From assembly GCF_018919265.1 (NCBI RefSeq), contig NZ_JAHLQO010000001.1:248001-312000 (forward strand): 64,000 bases of DNA. Direction: 5' to 3'. Under the pieces are notes generated by a model that was not told the DNA's origin, did not search any database, and saw only the letters and a list, made by a program, of their open reading frames with translations. This document shows positions 1-8,161 of this stretch, one piece after another (positions within the stretch are counted from its first letter, which is position 1; each line of letters opens with the position of its first letter). Both the position numbers and the translations under genes were made by a program. This DNA is from Peptoniphilus ovalis (GTDB lineage: Bacteria > Bacillota > Clostridia > Tissierellales > Peptoniphilaceae).

Positions 1-339
1 ACAGGCACAACTGCAACTCTTATTAGAAATAACACATCTCTTGATGTTAAGCGTCTTGCATCAGGTCCTCTTGGCGGCGACCAACAACTTGGTGCATTGA
101 TTTCAAAATCAAAAATAGATATTTTAATATTTTTCTGGGATCCTCTTGAAGCACTGCCACATGATCCAGATGTAAAGGCACTTCTTAGAATCTCAACACT
201 TTACGATGTGGCTATGGCAACTTCAAAAATCACAGCCGATTATTTAATTACTTCAAATTTATTTGACGAAGAATATAATGTCTATGTTCCTAACACTGAA
301 GATAATGTGGAGAATAGAATTTCTGATAATAAATTTTGA
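1..339 (+). CDS. mgsA: Methylglyoxal synthase, C-terminal part (5' end outside window)
   Basis: The reading frame is open from base 1 and ends in TGA at 337–339, so this is the 3' portion of a gene that starts upstream of the window. The product shows the TGTTA phosphate-binding turn at its start, then [12 protein letters not shown] and [12 protein letters not shown], which are hallmarks of methylglyoxal synthase. The enzyme converts dihydroxyacetone phosphate to methylglyoxal and phosphate in the cytosol, a bypass of lower glycolysis under phosphate limitation. The aspartate in the GGDQQ segment is the family's catalytic residue. An internal TTG at 97 is not the start, because essential motifs lie before it. 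No odd features are seen in the visible part. Confidence 0.95.
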   Translation, partial: TGTTATLIRNNTSLDVKRLASGPLGGDQQLGALISKSKIDILIFFWDPLEALPHDPDVKALLRISTLYDVAMATSKITADYLITSNLFDEEYNVYVPNTEDNVENRISDNKF

Positions 340-441
340 TTAACTAATTAATATAAATTATAAATAAATACGAGGCTCAAAGACTCTTTTTTGTTTATAA
401 ATTTTTATTCCTGGGTAGCAAATAAAAAAGAGGCGATAAAA

Positions 442-708
442 ATGGATATTTTAAGAATAGTTTTGCCCTTTGCTTTATTAGCAATTGGAATCGCATGTTT
501 AATCTTAAATATTTCTAATAAATCAAAAAATAATGAAGATAAATATAAAAAAAGTGAAAATAAAAATTTAGGTCTTGGTATTGGACTTGGATTATGCTTT
601 GGAACAGCTTTTGCAATGATTCTTGGATTTGAAAATATAGGTGTTGGTGCAGGTGTAGGACTTGTAATAGGAATAATTATAGGTACAGTTTTAGATAAGA
701 AGGAGTAA
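442..708 (+). CDS. Small glycine-rich membrane protein, unknown function
   Basis: This 88-residue protein has two hydrophobic stretches. One is at residues ~4–23. The other is at the C-terminal half and is glycine-rich, with repeated G-x-G spacing (GLGIGLGL, GVGAGVG), separated from the first by a short lysine/asparagine-rich loop. The start at 442 is chosen because GAGGCG lies 5–10 bases upstream; the longer TTG frame from 391 has no ribosome site and would put an odd peptide before the first membrane segment. It is followed 3 bp later by the PCC-domain gene, so the two are probably cotranscribed. No function can be assigned; glycine-zipper-like helices suggest oligomerisation in the membrane (inference). 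Confidence 0.7.
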   Translation: MDILRIVLPFALLAIGIACLILNISNKSKNNEDKYKKSENKNLGLGIGLGLCFGTAFAMILGFENIGVGAGVGLVIGIIIGTVLDKKE

Positions 709-711
709 ATA

Positions 712-1134
712 ATGGATTACAGAAGATTTGGTAATAAAATTGTCGCAAGAATAGACAGAGGAGAAGAAGTTCAAGAAAAGTTAAAAGAGATTGCAGAAAA
801 GGAAAATATAAAGCTTGCAAGCATCTCTGGACTTGGTGCAACTGATGATTTTACAATTGGAGTTTATAAAGTAAATGATAAAAGCTACACAGAAAAGAAT
901 TTCAAGGGAATTTATGAAATCTTATCAATTATTGGAAGTATTTCCACAAAAGATGGAGAGTATTATCCGCATCTACACATCTCTGCAGCTGATGATAAGG
1001 GAAATGGCTTTGGCGGACATTTAATAAAATCACATATTAGCGTAACTTGTGAGCTTACTATTGATGTAATAGACGGAGTTGTTGAGAGAGAAATAAATGA
1101 AGAAACTGGATTAAATGTTTATAAATTTATTTAA
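712..1134 (+). CDS. PCC/DUF296 domain protein
   Basis: This 140-residue protein consists of one PCC (plants and prokaryotes conserved, DUF296) domain. It is recognised by the N-terminal segment on low-molecular-weight effector-like folds, the SGLGATD strand-loop, the PHLHISAADDKG histidine motif and GGHLIKS near residues 85–105. Bacterial stand-alone PCC proteins form trimers; the plant relatives carry AT-hooks and bind DNA, but no AT-hook is visible here, so DNA binding is not supported. The gene sits 3 bp behind the small membrane protein gene. It is the last gene before repeat copy 1, whose first base lies about 57 bp after its stop. The biochemical role is unknown. Confidence 0.85.
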   Translation: MDYRRFGNKIVARIDRGEEVQEKLKEIAEKENIKLASISGLGATDDFTIGVYKVNDKSYTEKNFKGIYEILSIIGSISTKDGEYYPHLHISAADDKGNGFGGHLIKSHISVTCELTIDVIDGVVEREINEETGLNVYKFI

Positions 1135-1190
1135 TTATAATTTTTTAATTTAATTTATCTAATTTATAAATTTTTAAAACTATTTTATTA

Positions 1191-1519
1191 TTTGGAGGGG
1201 CATTAGGACGTCTTGTAATGGACCTTTAATTGTAGTGAATCGAGTGACTGGTCACGAGATGAACGGTCTTCACAGTGAATCTGAACTAAGTGAAGATGAA
1301 CTGATGAAGAACCTTATGCATGCGAATATAAAAAAGCGACTGAATAAAGAGCTTTTTTAGATGAGTCGCGGCCCCTCCAAGCCTCCCCAAAACACCTTGA
1401 CGCTGCTGAAAGTTCAAAAAAATCGTCCATGCTAAATTTTCAAAACTCACTTCGTTCAAACAAGTTGAAAATTCTTAACGCTTAGACGATTTTTTTGTTA
1501 ATTATATGCAAAATTGCAA
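1191..1519 (+). repeat. Dispersed ~330-bp structured repeat, copy 1
   Basis: One of three near-identical elements in the window; the others are at 55173–55510 and 58346–58676, both inverted. It begins TTTGGAGGGGCATTAG and has a conserved body of about 190 bp. GGAGGGGC near 1194 can pair with GCCCCTCC near 1371, enclosing smaller hairpins: TCTTCAC (1267) with GTGAAGA (1290), and AAAAAAGC with GCTTTTTT near 1330–1358. A linker and a long A/T-flanked hairpin at 1416–1496 follow. The body is frame-interrupted between copies, so it is probably not coding. It lies downstream of, and in the same direction as, the PCC-domain gene. It fills most of the gap 1135–1606; I see nothing in 1520–1606. Confidence 0.9.
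1416..1496. terminator. Terminal hairpin of repeat copy 1 (bidirectional-terminator-like)
   Basis: An A-run at 1416–1422 leads into ATCGTCCATGC (1422–1432). This pairs with GCTTAGACGAT (1480–1490) with two mismatches and is followed by a T-run. An inner stem, ATTTTCAA with TTGAAAAT, is shared by all copies. The A-run/T-run flanks allow termination in both directions. The outer-stem sequence differs from copies 2 and 3 while pairing is kept. Confidence 0.75.
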
Positions 1520-1606
1520 ACCTCATTTATTTGAACACTTTAAAATAGTAGATAAATTCTCAGTAAGATTTTAAAGCCTATTCACTAAAATTGATATTAA
1601 AAATAT

Positions 1607-2014
1607 TTAATCAATAACAATCATGGCAAGTGCCATTGCTGATATTATAATCAGTGCAAAAATCAATATGCTTCCAGCGATAAAATTCATTTTAAAGTTT
1701 TGCAATTTTTCGTTGGAGTCTTCGTAGCTTTCACTTATAAATTTGTAATTTCCCCTGTATTCAAACCAAGCGTATAAAAATGTTGCAATTCCAAGTAGAA
1801 CTAGCAGTATGCCAATTTTATTGGAGTATTCAAAGTTTTTGGAATTCTTAAGTACTTCTGATATAGTCACTCCTGCACCTGCTATTGCAAATCCAGTTCT
1901 TATCCAAGCTGCGAAGGTCCTCTCCGATGCAAGCAGTGATCTGTTTTGTGCAAGTGAAGTTCTTTTTTCTGCCAATTTATCTGAATCTGCTAAAATTTTT
2001 GTTTTTTCGCTCAT
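1607..2014 (-). CDS. DUF202 (YidH-like) membrane protein
   Basis: This 135-residue protein has the DUF202 signature LLASERTFAAWIRTGFAIAG at residues ~27–46. Three hydrophobic segments follow, roughly at residues 38–55, 68–85 and 110–133, so it is an inner-membrane protein. The function of the family is unknown. Its start codon overlaps the stop of the formylglycine-generating enzyme gene (ATGA), so it is translationally coupled as the third gene of the sulfatase operon. The coupling suggests a role tied to that module, but nothing in the sequence proves it. Confidence 0.85.
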   Translation of the reverse strand: MSEKTKILADSDKLAEKRTSLAQNRSLLASERTFAAWIRTGFAIAGAGVTISEVLKNSKNFEYSNKIGILLVLLGIATFLYAWFEYRGNYKFISESYEDSNEKLQNFKMNFIAGSILIFALIIISAMALAMIVID

Positions 2015-2877
2015 AGTGACCTCACTAATCTAAATCCAATATTACAAGCCGAAGAATTTGCAGTTGTGGAGTTTCTTGAAGCAACTCTGTACCTTTTGCA
2101 ATAATCTGGCGAGCAAAGAAAGGATCCGCCTCTTAGCGACTTTAGATTTCTCGTATAATTTTGATTTTCTTTTACAAATTCATCTCTATCTTTTTTAGTA
2201 AATTCATTAAGAGAAATTCCCCCATCATTTATGCACCATTCATAGACATTTCCACAAACTTGATAGAGACCAAAGTCATTGGGATAATAGGAATCAACTG
2301 GAGCAGTTGCAATATATCCATCTTCATCTGTGATGTAGTTTGGGAACTCACCTTGATAAGTATTTGCCATATGCTCTTTATTTTTTACTAGCTCATCTCC
2401 CCATGGAAATCTCGTAGTTGTGCCGGCTCTTGCGGCGTACTCCCACTCCGCTTCTGTTGGAAGTCTTAGACCCTTCCAGTTTGCATAGACCATGGCATCA
2501 TTGTATGAAATATGCACCACAGGATGATTCATCTTATCTTCTATGCTTGAACCATCTCCAGTTGGCTTTCTCCAAGATGCGCCCTGGACTTCAACCCACG
2601 CACTTTCTGTGCTAATAGTTTCAATTGATTTCTTAGGGTCTAACAAATAGTGAAAGACAAAGGATGATCCATATCTTTCAGCTTCTGTTACATAGCCCGT
2701 CTCTAGGAAAAATTCTAAGAATTCTTCGTTAGTCACAGTGAATTTCATAATTTCAAAGGGCTCAATTTCTACCTCAACGCTGGGTCCTTCCATGTCTTTT
2801 TCAAAGCCTTCATTTAAATCGCATCCCATTTTAAATTTCCCACCAGGAAGAGCAATCATTTCATTTTTCATCTTCAT
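2011..2877 (-). CDS. Formylglycine-generating enzyme (sulfatase-modifying factor family)
   Basis: This 288-residue SUMF1/FGE-sulfatase domain protein starts with MIALPGGKFKMG and contains the family motifs TNEEFLEF, RLPTEAEWEYAARAG, GNVYEWC and LRGGSFLC. It retains both active-site cysteines, Cys255 and Cys260, in RGGSFLCSPDYCKRYR. These are the copper-binding pair of true aerobic FGEs, rather than the cysteine-less pattern of FGE-fold proteins with other roles. The enzyme oxidises a sulfatase cysteine to formylglycine using O2. Its gene overlaps the sulfatase gene's end by 17 bp, and the sulfatase carries the Cys-type motif, so enzyme and substrate are encoded together. The O2 requirement is unexpected in a presumed anaerobe. 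Confidence 0.9.
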   Translation of the reverse strand: MKMKNEMIALPGGKFKMGCDLNEGFEKDMEGPSVEVEIEPFEIMKFTVTNEEFLEFFLETGYVTEAERYGSSFVFHYLLDPKKSIETISTESAWVEVQGASWRKPTGDGSSIEDKMNHPVVHISYNDAMVYANWKGLRLPTEAEWEYAARAGTTTRFPWGDELVKNKEHMANTYQGEFPNYITDEDGYIATAPVDSYYPNDFGLYQVCGNVYEWCINDGGISLNEFTKKDRDEFVKENQNYTRNLKSLRGGSFLCSPDYCKRYRVASRNSTTANSSACNIGFRLVRSL

Positions 2878-4495
2878 GACCTCTGTTTAGCTCATCAACA
2901 TATTCTTTGTAATTGTCCATCCAAGCAAGTTGTTCCCAGTCTCCAGTTGGCAAATCTCGTTGATTTTCTTGAGATTTTCCAGGAGTTGATCTTCCTCTTA
3001 ATATATAATCTTTTAACTTTTCTTCAAGTTTTTTAGCAATTTCAGGATATTCATCAATTACATTGTTCTTCTCAGAAATATCTTCTTTTAAATTGTAAAG
3101 CTCTGTTGGTTTAAAGACTTCTTTAAAAGATTCTTCATTTCTATCGTAATTCATATCAAGTCCGCCGCCAGTTGTTAGGATTAATTTCCAAAATCCCTCT
3201 CTTATGGAAAGTCCACCATTGCCTGATGAATGCACAATGTCTTCTCTCACATCTTTGTCTTCGCCCTTCCAAAGAGATAGGTTTGATATACTGTCTTCTG
3301 CTGCATCATCTGAAATATCTGCCCCGAGAAGTTCTGCAATTGTGCTGTATAAATCTGAATGAGAAATCATGTGATTTGACACAGTTCCCTTTCTAATTAT
3401 TTTTGGATAGGAGATTATCGTCGGCTCTCTGTGACCGCCTTCCCAAATATGCATCTTGTGACCTCTGAACTCCATGCTTGAATCGTGGCCCTTTTCCTTT
3501 AATTCATCAAGTCCCACAATTGAAGAAACACCATTATCTGATGTAAAAATAAATAAAGTGTCATCAAAAATTCCAGCTTCATCAAGCTTGTCTATTATCT
3601 CGCCCACATAGGAATCAAGCTGCAACACAAAATCTCCATAATCGCCAATTCCAGACTTTCCTCTAAACCTTTTTTGAGGAATTATCGGTCCGTGAACTAG
3701 GTGATTTGGATAGTACAAAAAGAATGTATCATCATTTTTTATATAATCATCTAAAATCTCCATCACCTTTTCTTGAAGCTGATCTGGAAGATTGTATGGG
3801 CTGTGTTCTGGTGCAGCAACTCCAAGCTCAATTGCCTTAGGGTTTGAGCTGTCAATCCTTGAAATATCGCCATTTCCCATTACATAAATTGGCTCTGAAA
3901 GTGGCATGTTATTTTCAACAAGCACATAGGGACCTTGATCTAAAGATGCATTAGTACCCAAGAAATAATCAAATCCATAATCATTAGGTCCGTAATTTAT
4001 TGGCTTAGTATAGTCGATATCTGTACCTCTTACAAAGGGCTCACCTGTTGTGTTTCCAAAATAAGGTCTTCCCTTTTGATACTCTGGCTCTTTCTTTTCG
4101 ATATATTCTCTGTCAAGACCGTATTTTTCATAGTCCTTATCATCTTTTAACGCCCAATCCATGCCGAGATGCCACTTGCCAATGGCAGCAGTCTTATATC
4201 CATTTTCCTTCAAGAGATGTGCCAAAGTCTTTCTATCCTTTTCTATTAAAGTTTGTGAATCTCCTGGAATTACACTTGATTTTAGTCTGGATCTAAAATT
4301 GTATCTTCCAGTTAAAAGCCCATATCTTGATGGAGTGCAAAGTGCAGAAGTTGCGTGAGAATCGGTAAACATCATACCTCTCTTAGCAAGTCTATCTATG
4401 TTTTTAGTATTAATTTTCGACCCTTTATTAAAGCAAGAAACATCGCCAATACCTAAGTCGTCGCAAAAAAATAAAATAATATTTGGTTTTCTCAA
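2861..4495 (-). CDS. Cys-type sulfatase, apparently cytoplasmic
   Basis: This 544-residue type I (alkaline-phosphatase fold) sulfatase has NIILFFCDDLGIGD at the N-terminus with the metal-binding Asp pair, the formylglycine motif C53-T-P-S-R followed by GLLTGRY, AAIGKWHLG, and a TSDNG segment further on. It hydrolyses sulfate esters once Cys53 is converted to formylglycine; the substrate could be a glycan or a small sulfate ester and cannot be read from the sequence. There is no signal peptide, so it should act in the cytosol on imported substrate. The start is TTG at 4495, preceded by AAAGGAG at good spacing; no ATG suits. It is the first gene of a three-gene operon with its maturase. Confidence 0.93.
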   Translation of the reverse strand: MRKPNIILFFCDDLGIGDVSCFNKGSKINTKNIDRLAKRGMMFTDSHATSALCTPSRYGLLTGRYNFRSRLKSSVIPGDSQTLIEKDRKTLAHLLKENGYKTAAIGKWHLGMDWALKDDKDYEKYGLDREYIEKKEPEYQKGRPYFGNTTGEPFVRGTDIDYTKPINYGPNDYGFDYFLGTNASLDQGPYVLVENNMPLSEPIYVMGNGDISRIDSSNPKAIELGVAAPEHSPYNLPDQLQEKVMEILDDYIKNDDTFFLYYPNHLVHGPIIPQKRFRGKSGIGDYGDFVLQLDSYVGEIIDKLDEAGIFDDTLFIFTSDNGVSSIVGLDELKEKGHDSSMEFRGHKMHIWEGGHREPTIISYPKIIRKGTVSNHMISHSDLYSTIAELLGADISDDAAEDSISNLSLWKGEDKDVREDIVHSSGNGGLSIREGFWKLILTTGGGLDMNYDRNEESFKEVFKPTELYNLKEDISEKNNVIDEYPEIAKKLEEKLKDYILRGRSTPGKSQENQRDLPTGDWEQLAWMDNYKEYVDELNRGHEDEK

Positions 4496-4571
4496 AATTT
4501 TCTCCTTTCTTTAATTAATTAATTTTATATATCCAATCAATAATATCCTTAACTTATAATTAAAGATTAAT

Positions 4572-4592
4572 AAAAAAATGAGCTATAGCTCA
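4572..4592 (-). terminator. Rho-independent terminator
   Basis: TGAGCTATAGCTCA at 4579–4592 folds as GAGC-TATA-GCTC. On the minus strand it is followed by a run of seven T. It ends the small membrane-protein gene at 4596–5060. Confidence 0.75.
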
Positions 4593-4595
4593 ATT

Positions 4596-5060
4596 TTAAA
4601 ATCTTTTTTCTCTTATTAATGTAATAATGTATCCAATTATTTGAATCGCAAAAACTGCACATAAATGAATTCTAAACAAATTGTAACTTCTATAACCAAT
4701 AAAGTAGAATATTAAAATTATTAATAACTCTAAAGATAAAAATATCAAATTAAAATTTGTCCAATTAATATAAGACTTTTTGTAAACGTCTTTATTTTCA
4801 ACAGATTTTTTTGAATAGTATCCTGAAATTTTCCAGCCTTTTTTATAAAATTCTCTTAAATCATCGTAATCTGGAATGTATTTTCTCTTAAAATAATAAG
4901 CGATAATAAAATAAATAGAAACAATCACACAAAAATAAATTGCATTGTCATCATTCATTTTAGCTCCAAAGATATAGTCCTGGAATAAAATTAGAAAAAT
5001 CGCCAAAATTAGTAAAAAAATCACATCAACAAGTATATAGTTTCTCTTTAAATATTTCAT
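4596..5060 (-). CDS. Hypothetical four-helix membrane protein
   Basis: This 154-residue protein has hydrophobic segments at about residues 11–29, 39–56, 103–120 and 130–147. Between the second and third is a charged cytoplasmic-looking loop (KRKYIPDYDDLREFYKKGWK). The start ATG at 5060 has no strong ribosome site nearby. The gene is a single unit between two terminators (4572–4592 downstream, 5075–5096 upstream), so it probably has its own promoter. I do not recognise a family. Confidence 0.65.
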   Translation of the reverse strand: MKYLKRNYILVDVIFLLILAIFLILFQDYIFGAKMNDDNAIYFCVIVSIYFIIAYYFKRKYIPDYDDLREFYKKGWKISGYYSKKSVENKDVYKKSYINWTNFNLIFLSLELLIILIFYFIGYRSYNLFRIHLCAVFAIQIIGYIITLIREKRF

Positions 5061-5074
5061 ATTAAAATTATATC

Positions 5075-5096
5075 AAAAAAGGACCTCGAAAGGCCC
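5075..5096 (-). terminator. Rho-independent terminator with UUCG loop
   Basis: On the minus strand, GGGCCT-TTCG-AGGTCC is followed by TTTTTT. It lies 10 bp after the stop of the glutathione-transferase-like gene. Confidence 0.8.
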
Positions 5097-5105
5097 CTCT
5101 ATAAA

Positions 5106-6062
5106 TTATAAACTAAAATCAATTTCTGGTCCTATTGGCACAATTTGATTTGGATTTATCATATCATGTGACATATAGTAATGAGTCTTGATGTGGTCAA
5201 GGTCCACTGTTTCGGCTATTCCATCCATGTTGTAGATTTCTCTTGTGTATCTCCAAATATTTTCATAGCTTGTAAGTGGTCTTAGGTTGCACTTAAAATG
5301 TCCAAAATAAACTGCATCAAATCTCACAAGAGTTGTAAAAAGTCTAATGTCAGCTTCTGTAAATCTATCTCCAACAAGATATTTATTCTTTGATAGAATT
5401 TCTTCGATTTTATCAAGAGCTTCAAATACATTTTTTGCCTCTTCTTGATAAACTTCTTGTTTTGTAGCAAATCCTGCCTTGTAAACTCCATTGTTTATTC
5501 TGTCATAAACATAGTCGTTTATCTCATCTATTTCATCTCGCAAATCTTCTGGATAATAATTTCCTTCCTTTGCTCCTAAATCATCAAAGGCTTCGTTAAA
5601 AATTCTAATAATATCAGCAGATTCGTTGTTTACAATTTTTTCTTCTTTCGTATCATATAAAACTGGTACTGTAACCCTTCCTGTGTAATCAGGTTTTACA
5701 TGAGTGTAAAGTTCGTGAAGATACTTAAATCCGTGTACATTGTCTTTAGTTGCGCCTGGATAATCTTCAAAAGTCCAGCCCTTGTCAAACATTAGAGGAC
5801 TTACTATTGAGAGACCAACTATATCTTCAAGGCCCTTTAATTTTCTAACCATTAAAGCTCTTGAAGCCCATGGACAAGCAAGTGAAACATATAGGTGATA
5901 TCTGCCTTTTTCAGCAGGATATGCCTTTTTAGTATCATCATCAATAGTTCCATCTTTCGTTATCCAATCTCTAAAGGAAGAATCCTTTCTCACAAACTTT
6001 CCGCCAGTTGATTCAGTATCATACCACTGATCTTGCCATTTACCTTCTACTAATAATCCCAT
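5106..6062 (-). CDS. yqjG: Glutathionyl-hydroquinone reductase-like protein (Xi-class GST)
   Basis: This 318-residue protein shows the Xi-class glutathione-transferase pattern. It has an N-terminal W-Q-D-Q-W-Y region, the SLACPWASRA motif whose cysteine is the catalytic residue in glutathionyl-hydroquinone reductases, VPVLYD and NNESADIIR of the thioredoxin fold, and a C-terminal all-helical GST domain with GDRFTEADIRLFTTLVRFD. The family reduces glutathionylated hydroquinones. The start at 6062 is preferred because AAGGAG lies six bases upstream; the ATG six bases earlier abuts the ribosome site. In an anaerobic coccus the thiol partner may not be glutathione. It is a single-gene unit between terminators. 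Confidence 0.85.
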   Translation of the reverse strand: MGLLVEGKWQDQWYDTESTGGKFVRKDSSFRDWITKDGTIDDDTKKAYPAEKGRYHLYVSLACPWASRALMVRKLKGLEDIVGLSIVSPLMFDKGWTFEDYPGATKDNVHGFKYLHELYTHVKPDYTGRVTVPVLYDTKEEKIVNNESADIIRIFNEAFDDLGAKEGNYYPEDLRDEIDEINDYVYDRINNGVYKAGFATKQEVYQEEAKNVFEALDKIEEILSKNKYLVGDRFTEADIRLFTTLVRFDAVYFGHFKCNLRPLTSYENIWRYTREIYNMDGIAETVDLDHIKTHYYMSHDMINPNQIVPIGPEIDFSL

Positions 6063-6135
6063 AGTCATCTCCTTTTATTTCTATAATTTTATATTTAAAT
6101 TCCTATTATATATTCTACCCATTAATTTATAAATT

Positions 6136-6161
6136 AAAAAAGGACTATCCTAAGATAGCCC
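6136..6161 (-). terminator. Rho-independent terminator after ftsH
   Basis: On the minus strand GGGCTATC-TTAG-GATAGTCC is followed by TTTTTT. It is 14 bp beyond the ftsH stop. Confidence 0.85.
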
Positions 6162-6174
6162 ACCTTTAAATAAT

Positions 6175-8037
6175 TTAGTTTTCTTCTGCAACATCTGCTT
6201 TATCAAAATTTGTATATTTTGAAAGTATTTCCATAAACTGTTTTCCAGTTATTGTTTCTTCTTCTAACAGGAATTCTGCAAGTTCTTTCATTGCGTCTTT
6301 ATTGTCTCTTATTAGTTTTCTTGCATTTTCTTGGCAAGTTTTAATTGTTTTTACTATTAGGTTGTCGATTTCTTTTTGTGTATCTTCTGAACAATTCATG
6401 CTGCCTTGATCTCCCATATATCTTGAGCCAGAGTTTTGGAACTTAACCATTCCAAATTCATCTGCCATTCCATATTGAGTTATCATTGCTCTTGCCATAT
6501 CTGTTGCTTTTTCTATATCATTTGATGCTCCAGTTGATACTTCGTTAAATATTACCTCTTCTGCAGCTCGTCCACCACATAATGTTGTGATGTGATTTAT
6601 TAAATCGTCACGAGTGTATAGGTTTTTTTCATCTTCTGGAACTTGCATAGTGTAGCCCAAAGCTCCCGATGTTCTAGGTATTATTGTAATTTTTTCAACT
6701 GGTTCTGATCCTGTTTGAAGTGCTGCTACAAGTGCGTGACCAATTTCGTGATAAGATACTCTCTTCTTTTCTTCTGGAGATAGGATATCTTGTTTTCTTT
6801 GTGCACCTGCAATTACAACTTCAATGGATTCTTGTATATCTTCTGTTGTTACTACGCTGTGGCCCATTCTAACTGCACGTAGTGCTGCTTCGTTTAATAT
6901 ATTTGCAAGTTGTGCACCACTTGCCCCTGCAGTTGATCTTGCAATCAATGAATAGTCTATATTTTCATCCATTTTATAGCTTCTTGCGTGAACTTTTAAT
7001 ATTTCAATTCTGTCTTTTAATGTTGGAAGTTCAACTCTAATTTGTCTGTCAAATCTTCCAGGTCTTAATAGGGCAGGGTCAAGAGTTTCTGGTCTATTAG
7101 TTGCTGCAAGCATTACTATACCAATATTTCCGTCAAATCCGTCCATTTCTGTAAGAAGTTGATTAAGGGTTTGTTCTCTCTCATCATTTCCAGAAATTCC
7201 AGCAGAATCTCTCTTCTTACCAATTGTATCGATTTCGTCAATAAATATTATACAAGGTGCGTTTTTCTTTGCTTCGTCAAATAATTCTCTGACTTTAGCC
7301 GCTCCACGACCTACAAACATCTCAACGAATTCTGAACCTGCAATTGAATAAAATGGCACATGACTTTCCCCTGCAACTGCTCTTGCAAGAAGTGTCTTAC
7401 CAGTTCCTGGAGGTCCTACAAGTAATGCTCCCTTAGGACATTTTGCTCCAATTGCTGTATATTTTTCAGGATGCTTTAAATAGTCCACTATTTCTACAAG
7501 GGATTCCTCAGCTTCCTCTTGACCTGCAACATCTTCAAAAGTCACAGTTTCTCCAGTTGGCACGTATTTTTCAATTTTTTTGCCACCAAAGATTCCGCTA
7601 GCTCCGCCGCTCATATTTCTCATTCTCTTAGTCATTGCTCTTTGTAGCAAGAAGAATAAGAATATTGGAACTCCCCAAGTCATTAGAAATGACAAGAAAA
7701 TATTTGGTTTTTCAGGTATTTCTGATGCATAATCTACATTTTTTTCTTCAAGGTCGTGAACTATTTCAGGGTCATCCATTTTTCCTGTCTTATAAACCTT
7801 GTTTTCTTCACCTTTTAATGTGTATAAAATTTTGTCTTGTTGAAATTTAACTTTGTAGATATTATCGCTGGCAAGGCTTCCTCTAAAATCTGAATATGTA
7901 GCATTTTCTACACTATTTTGATTTAGCGTTGGAAGAATAAGCCAGTTTAGTGCAAATACTGCAAGTATTGCAATTAGATAATAACTAAGTAAATTATAAC
8001 TGGGTCGATTGTTTTTGTTATCTTTATTATCTTCCAT
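6175..8037 (-). CDS. ftsH: ATP-dependent zinc metalloprotease FtsH
   Basis: This 620-residue membrane protease has two transmembrane segments (residues ~17–36 and ~112–132) flanking a short extracytoplasmic domain. An AAA+ domain follows with Walker A GPPGTGKT at 208–215, Walker B IIFIDEID at 263–270 and the arginine-finger region LDPALLRPGRFDRQ. The peptidase domain has the zinc motif H430-E-I-G-H434. FtsH degrades misfolded membrane proteins and short-lived regulators. Its length is normal for the family. It stands alone here, with terminators on both sides, rather than next to tilS/hpt as in many Bacillota. The start ATG at 8037 has GGAGG just upstream. Confidence 0.98.
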   Translation of the reverse strand: MEDNKDNKNNRPSYNLLSYYLIAILAVFALNWLILPTLNQNSVENATYSDFRGSLASDNIYKVKFQQDKILYTLKGEENKVYKTGKMDDPEIVHDLEEKNVDYASEIPEKPNIFLSFLMTWGVPIFLFFLLQRAMTKRMRNMSGGASGIFGGKKIEKYVPTGETVTFEDVAGQEEAEESLVEIVDYLKHPEKYTAIGAKCPKGALLVGPPGTGKTLLARAVAGESHVPFYSIAGSEFVEMFVGRGAAKVRELFDEAKKNAPCIIFIDEIDTIGKKRDSAGISGNDEREQTLNQLLTEMDGFDGNIGIVMLAATNRPETLDPALLRPGRFDRQIRVELPTLKDRIEILKVHARSYKMDENIDYSLIARSTAGASGAQLANILNEAALRAVRMGHSVVTTEDIQESIEVVIAGAQRKQDILSPEEKKRVSYHEIGHALVAALQTGSEPVEKITIIPRTSGALGYTMQVPEDEKNLYTRDDLINHITTLCGGRAAEEVIFNEVSTGASNDIEKATDMARAMITQYGMADEFGMVKFQNSGSRYMGDQGSMNCSEDTQKEIDNLIVKTIKTCQENARKLIRDNKDAMKELAEFLLEEETITGKQFMEILSKYTNFDKADVAEEN

Positions 8038-8115
8038 TCTTTCCTCCTATTATAAATTTAATAAATTTGTGTGATAGAAAAGAATTTTATTTGCGTTATA
8101 TTTGTGAATTTATTT

Positions 8116-8148
8116 AAAAAAATAGCCGAATCATAATAATGACCCGGC
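8116..8148 (-). terminator. Rho-independent terminator after nrdB
   Basis: On the minus strand a ten-pair stem begins GCCGGGTCAT and ends ATGATTCGGC, followed by a T-rich run. It ends the nrdAB transcript 13 bp after the nrdB stop. Confidence 0.8.
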
Positions 8149-8161
8149 TTTTAAAATATAA

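Noticed and set aside
391-441. Longer start for the small membrane protein (TTG at 391)
   Set aside because: There is no ribosome site ahead of 391, while GAGGCG fits the ATG at 442.
1135-1606. Degenerate IS200/IS605-type transposon in the repeat
   Set aside because: No transposase or TnpB-like fragment is readable in any of the three copies, and the hairpin sequence is not conserved between copies as an IS end would be. It remains possible only as a distant MITE.
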